DNA of 64,000 bases from the NCBI RefSeq assembly GCF_035046485.1, contig NC_085136.1, forward strand, positions 328,130,227-328,194,226, written 5' to 3'. Source of the stretch: Aedes albopictus (lineage: Eukaryota > Arthropoda > Insecta > Diptera > Culicidae). Of the stretch, positions 56,401 through 64,000 are shown one piece after another; positions within the stretch are counted from its first letter, which is position 1, and each line of letters opens with the position of its first letter. The notes beneath the pieces are model-generated. The model was not told the origin of the DNA. It ran no database searches and saw nothing but the letters and a program-made list of their open reading frames with translations. Position numbers and translations under genes: made by a program.

Positions 56401-56700
56401 TACATACTCTCAGTCCTGAGCACCCATGGTGATGCCGAATTCGGGACGTACTATCTCAATCTAGCTGAAGACAGAAGGACAACAGTGCCCAGGATGCACT
56501 ACCAGCTAGAGCACATCACTCTCTGGCAGTCTGTGTCATCGCTTGACTCGTGGAAGCATGAAGTAGGGACTTGTGAGGACCAGAGCTATGTTGGACGCTC
56601 TCCTTATCGACTCACCGTTTTGCAGCCCAACAACAGACAAGTGACATGTGAATGTATACTACCATCTAGAGCTTACGGAACATTTACCTTATATGTGTAA
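56401..56700. other. Unique segment, no supported gene
   Basis: The plus-strand frame 56374-56700 (108 codons) is not low complexity, but begins in array sequence and shows no recognisable domain. Confidence 0.25.
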
Positions 56701-57849
56701 GGTGAAGATATGACGAAGCCATACCTCGAATTTTCAAGAGCACAAATCTGAAGAACCGAATGTCGGTTTGTGCTAAACAGTTGATCTATTTGTTACCCGC
56801 TGGTGGTGACCAATCGATCAACTTTTCAGCTCCAACCGATATCCAGTTCTTCAGATTTGTGCTCTTGAAAATTCGAGGTATGGCTTCGTCATACAGTGTA
56901 TCAAACAATTGTCCGTACAGCAAATTTTTTGTCAAAATAATTTTTCTTTCAAAAGTTTATAACTTTTTTATGCGTCAATCAAAAATGCTGCATTTTTGAC
57001 CAATTATGACCCAAATATTAAAGCTTTATTGGTAAAATTTTGAGCGAGATCGAATAAGTTTTCTGAAAGTTATAGAACTTTTAGTAAAACTTATAAGATT
57101 TTTGAACACATTTTTAAAACATTATATCTCAATATGTACTCGATGAAATTTTTCCAATTTTTTATGTGTTACATCTTATACCTAAGGCTTTCACATGCAG
57201 CTATGTTTGAGGTTTTATATACACTACAAAAAATATGAAAAATGTGCTTATGTAGCTGACGATGTTTAAAAATTTACTATATTTTGCACATATAATCTGC
57301 CAAACGTTTTCCACCAATAAAAATGCATTGACTGAACGAAAAATCCACAGGACCTACTCTTCATATGTAGTTTAGTAGGTCCTGTATAAAAATGTTACAT
57401 TAAGAGAGTTTAAAAAAGTTGAAAACACTTGGCACTTTTATTGATCAAAATATGATAAATTTCCAAATGACACTCTGAACATATACAGATTTTTCATATT
57501 TTTTGTAGTGAATATAATACCTCAAACGAAGCTGCATATGAAAGCCTTAGGTATAAGCTGTAACACAAAAAAAAAATGAAAAAGTTTCATCGAGTACATA
57601 TTGAGATATAATGTTTTGAAAATGTGTTCAAAAATCTTATAAGTTTTACTGAAAGTTCTATAACTTTCAGAAAACTTATTCGATCTCGCTCAAAATTTTA
57701 CCAATGGAGCTTTAATATATGGGTTAAAATTTGTCAAAATTTCAGCGTTTTTGATTGACGTATAAAAAAGTTATAAACATTTAAATGAAAAATTATTTTC
57801 ACCAAAAAATTACTGTACGGACAATTGTTTGATACACTGTATCTTCACC
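56701..57849. mobile_element. Foldback element, 966 bp plus nested insertion
   Basis: Ends GGTGAAGATA (56701) and TATCTTCACC (to 57849), flanked by GTAA (56697-56700 and 57850-57853). Arms of about 370 bp pair at roughly 90% identity by eye, e.g. GTATCAAACAATTGTCCGTACAG and its complement near 57813-57837. A central region (about 57265-57475) is unpaired apart from ACAGGACCTAC/GTAGGTCCTGT. No ORF. The left arm is split by a MITE. Confidence 0.85.
56711..56891. mobile_element. 181-bp MITE nested in the foldback, TA target
   Basis: Ends TGACGAAGCCATACCTCG and CGAGGTATGGCTTCGTCA; arms of about 45 bp pair. TA lies on each side (56709-56710 and 56892-56893). The right foldback arm keeps the uninterrupted sequence with a single TA, so insertion and TSD are directly demonstrated. 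Confidence 0.92.
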
Positions 57850-57860
57850 GTAATATTGTT

Positions 57861-58015
57861 CCCAGTCAACACACGATCGCATATGATGTTGAATAGGATG
57901 CTAAAGTGGAGGCGAAATGCGTACACTTTACACGCAGGTAAATGTAAGCATGTACGCATATGGCCTCCACTTTAGCATCCTATCCTACCTCATATGCGAC
58001 TTCGTGTTGGCTGGG
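57861..58015. mobile_element. 155-bp palindromic MITE, copy 2
   Basis: Starts CCCAGTCAACACACGATCG and ends CGTGTTGGCTGGG; core CTAAAGTGGAGGC and GCCTCCACTTTAG. Same length as 1485-1639 and same TT/TTGG flanks. Confidence 0.85.
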
Positions 58016-59778
58016 TTGGCCATCAAAGGTTCAGAACCGAGGTAGAAATGGACGTAAACATGAATAGGTGTAAAAACGGACGTAGAATAGGTTTGTATGC
58101 ATTCTCGTGCAGTGTTGAATGAGTTCAATTACTAATAATCCAAATTTGTGATATTCTCACCCTCACATCCCCGTCCAGCTATGACGATTTGATCAAACAG
58201 AACCGAAGGCCTTCCACCAGACGTGTTACGAAACACTCATTGACCTGCACAGAAACACACCAATATATTGTACTTGACCGATCCCTTCGTTGTCTGGCTG
58301 CATCTCTTCACACAGTGCAGAACACCGGCCAAGCCATCCTCGCCACGTTCTACATCCCATCGCCATCGGCTGAAAAGGTACCTAATGCAGCGAATAGTTG
58401 TACATACGAACTGCACGTTGCTGTCGTACAAATAGTGCGATCCCGCCGCCAGTAGTCGTGAAAGCGCGCGCAAAGAGGTCGTCCGTCGTCGGTTGATGCT
58501 GATGGCCTTCGCTTTTATCGTTTGCTATTTTCATCTCTTGTGCTACTGAAGCTGATGCTGGATGCTCTCGGAGGAGTAGCCTCCCAGGCAGCAGCAACAA
58601 CAACCAGTCATAACCGTTATAATTCCAAGCTCAACACGACGGCAATGGCAAGGCCTCGCCATCGCCATCGTCATCGTCGCTCGCTGTTAGAAGTAGTCGT
58701 CGTGTGCAAGCAGGACTGTCATCCCGAAAAGCGAAACAGAAACCTTTTAATTGTTTTGCTCACATACCTTGCTGCCGTTTGCTTACGTCTTCCCAAGTGA
58801 AGCCTGCTTCTGATAGTGGTACAAAACTGTAGACACAAGTGGAGGAGAATGCGCCCTAAGCCGATGATGATGAGGATGGCAACAGCCAGCGACGACAACG
58901 ACAACGACGACGACGATTCCTAAATGAAAACTGTTGAAAGGTGGGAATAGAACATTTCCCAGAGCATTATACCACCCTTCTGCTCCTGTTCCCATCTGAC
59001 TTTCATGTATTTGTGTTTCACGATGAACAGATACAGGTGCACGTTTTGAAGTTTTCAGCAAATCATCTTTTGGGGCCAGCAATTGGTAATCAATATTTAG
59101 GACACGCGTCCGACCGCAGGCAAGAGTGGTCCTTGACGTTTGGAACAAGCAGTTGTGTCGAGAGCTTGGTAGGATAATCCTTGGTTCGATTTCCCATGTC
59201 CGTCGGCTATTTAGATCAGAGGCTGCATTTTGTATAAGACTGTTATTCTTTGACCAGGTGGGCATTTGTTTGAAGTACTAGCACATCTGTAGTTATAAAT
59301 GCAGAAATGCCAAAGCGGCACACATATTGTTGAATGCCATACAATAGTCCCCTGCTACACACTGCGATTGTATCAGCAGTGTGAACTCAAATCCGATTTT
59401 ATATACGGAAGCAAGGCATGATTGCATCATGTTTATTACAAGTTGCTTCTGCAGGCCTGAGCATCAGTTCTTCATATTAGGGGGTACCGATTACTGATTT
59501 ACGTCCAGGAACAAGGACTAGAGCATCTTGACGAACAAATATGAGGTGATTAAAAGGTAAAGGCAACACTTCGACAAGCACTTGAATGACAAGGAGAATA
59601 CTGGTACGAGGGATCAAGAGAACGTAGGGAATGACTGCATCAGTGCAGCAGAGGAAATGATCCATCTCCTACGCTGCACAATTCGTAGTTGCTACTCCGT
59701 GATTCACCGGAGTAATCAAAATTGCTTAAAGAACCAATGAATTGGGCTTGTGACTAGCTTACATTTCTCAATGTGGAG
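58016..59778. other. Unique region, no supported gene
   Basis: Mixed composition with trinucleotide runs (ATCGCCATCGTCATCGTCG near 58660, GACGACAACGACAACGACG near 58891). The longest frame is 160 codons on the minus strand (58783-59265), not low complexity, with no recognised domain. Possibly intron or UTR of an unseen gene. Confidence 0.35.
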
Positions 59779-60231
59779 AGGAATGGAAGGAATGGAAGGA
59801 ATGGAAGAAATGGAAGGAATGGAAGGAATGGAAGGAATGGAAGGAATGGAAGGAATGGAAGGAATGGAAGGAATGGAAGGAATGGAAGGAATGGAAGGAA
59901 TGGAAGGAATGGAAGGAATGGAAGGAATGGAAGGAATGGAAGGAATGGAAGGAATGGAAGGAATGGAAGGAATGGAAGGAATGGAAGGAATGGAAGGAAT
60001 GGAAGGAATGGAAGGAATGGAAGGAATGGAAGGAATGGAAGGAATGGAAGGAATGGAAGGAATGGAAGGAATGGAAGGAATGGAAGGAATGGAAGGAATG
60101 GAAGGAATGGAAGGAATGGAAGGAATGGAAGGAATGGAAGGAATGGAAGGAATGGAAGGAATGGAAGGAATGGAAGGAATGGAAGGAATGGAAGGAATGG
60201 AAGGAATGGAAGGAATGGAAGGAATGGAAGG
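59779..60231. repeat. 9-bp satellite (GGAATGGAA)n
   Basis: About 50 nearly perfect copies; one early variant (GGAAGAAAT). It is open in all frames and codes for MEG, GRN or WKE tripeptides, so the 174- and 164-codon frames are array translations. It abuts the probable 3' LTR of the second BEL element. Confidence 0.95.
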
Positions 60232-60692
60232 TGTTCTTTCGATCAGCGGAGAAGAAAAACTAACTGATTTTTGATAGCACTTTAATCCAGCGATGCTTCA
60301 AAACTAGAATAAGATTAGAATAGTTAAATAAGTATAATATAGGTTAGGTCAGTTCTCTTACTTTTCAGTGTTTTCTATAATTTTTAGTTTTAATAGCTGA
60401 CCAACGAACTCTGTTTTTTACAACTGTATGGCACTGAAAGTGAAATATATATTTAGCAACATAATAGAGAAAAGATACTCAAACTCACTATAATTTAGGC
60501 AATAATTCAAAGAGAAAATATAGTTGTATCGGCGAATTCAATGTTTCTTGTAGCGTGGCACATTATCTAATAGGAAAGGTTTTGACATTTTGATTTGTCA
60601 TTCAACTATATGCTTATATCTAGACCTGTCAGATTGACAAGTGCTGAAGTTATGCGACCAGGGTGGCCATCTCGACGGATTTGTTGTCCACA
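60232..60692 (-). repeat. Probable 3' LTR of second BEL element
   Basis: On the minus strand it starts TGTGGACAAC right after the polypurine tract GGGGGAGGA. The far end is inferred from the satellite border, where the minus strand ends GATCGAAAGAACA. The length would be 461 bp. The partner LTR is outside the window, so the left boundary is a prediction. Confidence 0.55.
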
Positions 60693-63600
60693 TCCTCCCC
60701 CGAGTGCATCTGGACATCCTCCGAGACTGCACTTCCGTTGATTACATCCAAAACGGCGAGTTTCGATACTGGCCTACGTAGGATTCCGCTCGAAGTCTTC
60801 ACCGTCGCTTGGCGTATTCGTCCATCGATGCCCTCCGTAACCTCTTGGACCATTCCTCGTATCCAGCCATTTCTTGATCCTTCGTCGGCGATAAGTACTA
60901 GATCACCCTTCCGTACAGGCTTGGTTTCCAAAAACCACTTTGGTTGCCTTCTGATCACCGGCAGATACTCTTTCACCCAGCGCACCCAAAAATGGTTCAA
61001 TTGGCGCTGAATCATATCGTAGGAACCCCGCACTTGTAGCGCAGTTGGTATTTCCACCGAAGGTACCTTAGTCCCCATGGAACTGCCCAACAAAAAATGA
61101 TTAGGAGTGAGGGCTTCCGATTCTGCTGATTCGAGCGGTAGATAAGTCAACGGTCTTCCGTTGACAATGCTTTCGATCTCAAGGATCAGAGTCTGGAGCC
61201 CTTCGTCGTCTAGTTTGCCCTCCGAGTAAGCGCCTTCCATTCCCGATTTCACTGAGCGTACCAGCCTTTCCCAGGCGCCGCCCATGTGGGGCGCCCCTGG
61301 TGGATTGAAGCTCCATTTGGTACATGAATTAGTGAAGGTAGCCGTTAGTCCACTATTGATCTGATTACGCAATATTCGGTCCGCACCGCGAAAATTCGTG
61401 CCGTTATCGGAAATGAACTCGATCGGCGAACCTCTACGGCACACAAAGCGTCGGACACACGAGATGCAGGAGTCCGTCGATAAGTTGAAAGCTACTTCAA
61501 GGTGGATTGCTCTCACGGTTAAGCATGTGAATAAAGCAATCCATCTTTTGGCATTTGACCTCCCAAGCTTTACAAGTAGAGGGCCAAAATAGTCTACGCC
61601 CACGTAACTAAAGGGGCGTACGAAAGCAGCTAGTCTCGCTGGTGGCAAAGGAGCCATAGGAGGGACGGCGGGGCGAGATTTTTTCAGCTGACAGATTAGG
61701 CACGCCCGTGACACGAGACGCACTAAGGTTCGTAACTTGGGTATAGCGTAGGTTTGGCGGAGTTCGTTTACCACTGTCTCGGCAAAGGCATGCCTGAAGC
61801 GGCGGTGGTGATGTTCAACTATCAGTTTGGTGACGAGGTGTTGTTTCGGCAAGATCATAGGGAAGCGAAGTCCGAAGGCGGCTTGTTCAGCGGCGGCTAT
61901 TCTGCTGTTTTGCCGAAGGATGCCACATTCGTCCATAAAGGGCACTAACTTATGTATCGAGCTGGATTTGTGTAAATGCTGTTGCTTTTCCCTTGGCAGC
62001 GAACTATTTTTCCCGATTATAGCCACCTCATCGGGATAGGCTTCAAGCTGTACCATCCTTATAATCGCTTCTTCAGCGGTTTTCAACTCCTGCTGCGATG
62101 GTGATCCGACCGTCCTCAAGCGCCGCTTGTCGATGTTATTCTCTATGATGTGATGAACCTCGACATGGTGCAGTACACAAGGACGAATTTCATCCTCAAT
62201 GTCGACGTGGGGCACCGCAGGGTCTGGCCATTGTTCTTCAGGCTGGTACATTATCCGGGAACTGCTGAACCATTGACTGTCCGCGTTGACGTAGGGACAG
62301 CTTCCCCACTTCGTGGCTTCGTCGGCCGGATTTTCTTCTGACGGAAGCCATCGCCATTCGTTACTTTGCGTCGTTTCCAAAATTTCACCTACTCGATGAG
62401 CAACGAAAGGTCGATAATTACGGGGGTCTGCTCTAATCCAAGAATACGCCGTTCGAGAATCAGTCCACAAAAATCTTTTAGCGACAACGATTGGATGGTT
62501 CGTTTCGACGAACTTTATTAGACGAGCAGCAAGAACGCACGCTTGGAGCTCAAGTCTCGGAACGGAAAGTGGCTTTAACGGTGCCACCTTCGCTTTCGCG
62601 GCTACCAACGTGCATTGTACAATACCATCTTGCCCGACAATTCTCAAATATACGGCGCACGAGTAAGCGGACGGACTCGCATCTGCGAACGCGTGCAACT
62701 GTGCATTGTAATAGGTGCACTCGGTTGCGAGGGCGAAGTAACAGCGTGGAATTCGTATAGTTGCCACCCATTCCATCGCATCGATCCACTTACGCCAACG
62801 TAGAAACGCCCCATCTCCTACTGGTTCATCCCATTCTAACCCGGCTCTCCACAGGTCTTGTACGAGGATCTTTCCATGTATTACGAATGGAGAAAGCAGG
62901 CCAAGAGGGTCGAAAAGTGACATTACGCATCGCAAAATTTGTCGCTTTGTCGGCCTGGCACCTTCGTTGATCAAGCTCGTCGTTTCGTCGTTCATACGTG
63001 TGCAGAAAAACAGTTCGTCCTTCGACGGGTCCCATAACATCCCCAGCACCCGCTCAGTTTCCAGACTGGCATTCGGTCGTCGATCTTCGGACAGACATAT
63101 TTTCTGTTCATGGGTTACTTCGGTTTCCCCCATGTGCTCCATGACAGCTCGACTATTGGATCTCCAGTTGCGCAAATCAAAACCTCCGTGTTCGTTGATC
63201 ATCCGGACTTCCGTGGCGATCTTTTTCGCTTCTTCGACGCTCCCAAAGCTGTCCAAGTAGTCGTCAACGTACGTACTTTTGAGAATCCCTTGAGCAGCTC
63301 TTGGGAATCTGTCAGCGTGTTCTATGGCGTTCGTGTTCTTGGCATACTGGGCCAATGCTGGTGAGCAGGCGGCCCCAAATATAGCCACGTCCATTACATA
63401 TGTTTCCGGCTCGTCTGTAGGCGCTGCTCGCCATAGAAAGCATTGCGCATATTTGTCCACCTGGCGTATTCGCAGCTGGTGGAACATTTCCCGAATATCT
63501 GCTGTAACCGCTACAGCAAAGAGACGGAAATTGAAGAAAACAGCAAGAAGGGAAACTAACTGATCAGGACCCTTTAGAAGAAAGCTGTTGAGCGACATAC

Positions 63601-64000
63601 CCTTCACTTTAGCCGCGGCATCCAGAACGATTCGGACCTTGTCCGGTTTTTTGGGGTTGATTACGGCGCCGATAGGAAGAAACCATATCTTCTTTGCATC
63701 CACTTTGCTGAGTTCTCCTGGCGTGACCTTGTGAGCATATGCCTTCTCCTGGTATTCAGCGATCTGTCGATGTAGGTTCTCCTTTAGTTTGGGATTTCGC
63801 TCCATCCGTCGCTCTAAACATTGAAGTCTTCTAACTGCCATTCCGTAGCTCTGTGGGAACTCGATGTCATCCTTAATCCAAAGAAGACCCGTCTCGTAGC
63901 GGTTTCCAACGCGCTTGGTAATGGTTTTCATCAAATCCCAAGCGCGACGATCGTCGTTCGACATTATCGCTTCTGGAGGTTTCACGCCAACCTCCTCTAT
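60650..64000 (-). CDS. BEL/Pao pol polyprotein, 3' part, truncated by window edge
   Basis: The frame is open to the window end, so the true start lies beyond 64000; the codon at 63983-63985 is GTG, not a supported start. Counting residues from there: reverse transcriptase with D163 and YVDD 239-242; RNase H D435, E479, D509, D555; integrase zinc-binding H727, H732, C762, C765 and catalytic D798, D860, E906; DUF5641 about 990-1085. No stop or frameshift is visible. It is clearly homologous to the element at 27553-33993 but well diverged, so a different BEL family. The last 13 residues run into the 3' LTR in the same codon phase as in the first element. Gag, protease and the 5' LTR are not visible. 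Confidence 0.93.
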   Translation of the reverse strand: MEEVGVKPPEAIMSNDDRRAWDLMKTITKRVGNRYETGLLWIKDDIEFPQSYGMAVRRLQCLERRMERNPKLKENLHRQIAEYQEKAYAHKVTPGELSKVDAKKIWFLPIGAVINPKKPDKVRIVLDAAAKVKGMSLNSFLLKGPDQLVSLLAVFFNFRLFAVAVTADIREMFHQLRIRQVDKYAQCFLWRAAPTDEPETYVMDVAIFGAACSPALAQYAKNTNAIEHADRFPRAAQGILKSTYVDDYLDSFGSVEEAKKIATEVRMINEHGGFDLRNWRSNSRAVMEHMGETEVTHEQKICLSEDRRPNASLETERVLGMLWDPSKDELFFCTRMNDETTSLINEGARPTKRQILRCVMSLFDPLGLLSPFVIHGKILVQDLWRAGLEWDEPVGDGAFLRWRKWIDAMEWVATIRIPRCYFALATECTYYNAQLHAFADASPSAYSCAVYLRIVGQDGIVQCTLVAAKAKVAPLKPLSVPRLELQACVLAARLIKFVETNHPIVVAKRFLWTDSRTAYSWIRADPRNYRPFVAHRVGEILETTQSNEWRWLPSEENPADEATKWGSCPYVNADSQWFSSSRIMYQPEEQWPDPAVPHVDIEDEIRPCVLHHVEVHHIIENNIDKRRLRTVGSPSQQELKTAEEAIIRMVQLEAYPDEVAIIGKNSSLPREKQQHLHKSSSIHKLVPFMDECGILRQNSRIAAAEQAAFGLRFPMILPKQHLVTKLIVEHHHRRFRHAFAETVVNELRQTYAIPKLRTLVRLVSRACLICQLKKSRPAVPPMAPLPPARLAAFVRPFSYVGVDYFGPLLVKLGRSNAKRWIALFTCLTVRAIHLEVAFNLSTDSCISCVRRFVCRRGSPIEFISDNGTNFRGADRILRNQINSGLTATFTNSCTKWSFNPPGAPHMGGAWERLVRSVKSGMEGAYSEGKLDDEGLQTLILEIESIVNGRPLTYLPLESAESEALTPNHFLLGSSMGTKVPSVEIPTALQVRGSYDMIQRQLNHFWVRWVKEYLPVIRRQPKWFLETKPVRKGDLVLIADEGSRNGWIRGMVQEVTEGIDGRIRQATVKTSSGILRRPVSKLAVLDVINGSAVSEDVQMHSGEDVDNKSVEMATLVA
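60693..60701 (-). promoter_or_regulatory. Polypurine tract of second BEL element
   Basis: GGGGGAGGA on the minus strand, in frame and in the same position relative to the C-terminus as the tract of the first element. Confidence 0.75.

Noticed and set aside
56374..56700. 108-codon plus-strand frame
   Set aside because: Starts in C-rich array sequence and has no domain; chance frame is likely.
59750..60274. 174-codon MEG-repeat frame
   Set aside because: Translation of the 9-bp satellite; all frames are open.

Overview
The window looks like repeat-dominated, intergenic or intronic DNA of a culicine mosquito, most likely Aedes. I infer this from three things: two BEL/Pao LTR retrotransposons, several short tRNA-derived SINEs, and many MITE-like inverted-repeat elements lying inside old tandem arrays. 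Species and locus cannot be fixed without a search. I see no convincing host protein-coding gene. The only long, family-recognisable coding regions belong to retrotransposons.

Layout. 1-4.6 kb: degenerate arrays hold a SINE and a 1.5 kb TIR element, which itself contains a 155-bp MITE. 4.6-6.6 kb: mostly unique DNA. 6.6-14.6 kb: CACT-type pyrimidine arrays alternate with G-rich arrays that flip strand in mid-array, with several MITEs inserted. 14.8-20.6 kb: GAATTTC-type arrays, an 8-bp array, a 9-bp array and unique islands. 20.7-24.2 kb: a 23-bp minisatellite. 24.2-26.7 kb: AT-rich DNA with a perfect 82-bp-arm palindrome and a SINE with 12-bp TSDs. 26.7-38.5 kb: one strand-switching array is split by a SINE. 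That SINE is split by a complete 7.9 kb BEL element (26917-34826, minus strand, LTRs almost identical, 5-bp TSD CCAGC) and by a 2.3 kb palindromic element with TA ends. 38.5-40.5 kb: a MITE, an inverted copy of the next minisatellite, and unique DNA. 40.5-43.2 kb: a very regular 11-bp then 12-bp minisatellite. 43.2-46.8 kb: CTCTGCTCTAG and GATCC arrays. 46.8-48 kb: a unique GC-rich island and a possible retroelement fragment. 48-56.4 kb: further strand-switching and 12-bp arrays with TIR elements and a SINE. 56.7-58 kb: a 1.15 kb foldback element carrying a nested MITE, then a second 155-bp MITE. 58-59.8 kb: unique DNA. 59.8-60.2 kb: a 9-bp GGAATGGAA satellite. 60.2-64 kb: the 3' part of a second BEL element, running off the window.

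How the parts relate. Gag, protease, reverse transcriptase, RNase H and integrase of the intact BEL element lie in one 2146-residue frame, enough in principle for a full copy-and-paste cycle. Its near-identical LTRs imply recent insertion. The SINEs and MITEs show no coding capacity and would depend on machinery supplied elsewhere. The most distinctive structures are the strand-switching arrays (G-rich arm followed by its C-rich reverse complement, recurring with shared end sequence), the nested SINE/BEL/TA stack, and the foldback whose second arm preserves the empty site of a nested MITE. I found no evidence for a novel multi-gene system; the unusual biology here is in repeat architecture.
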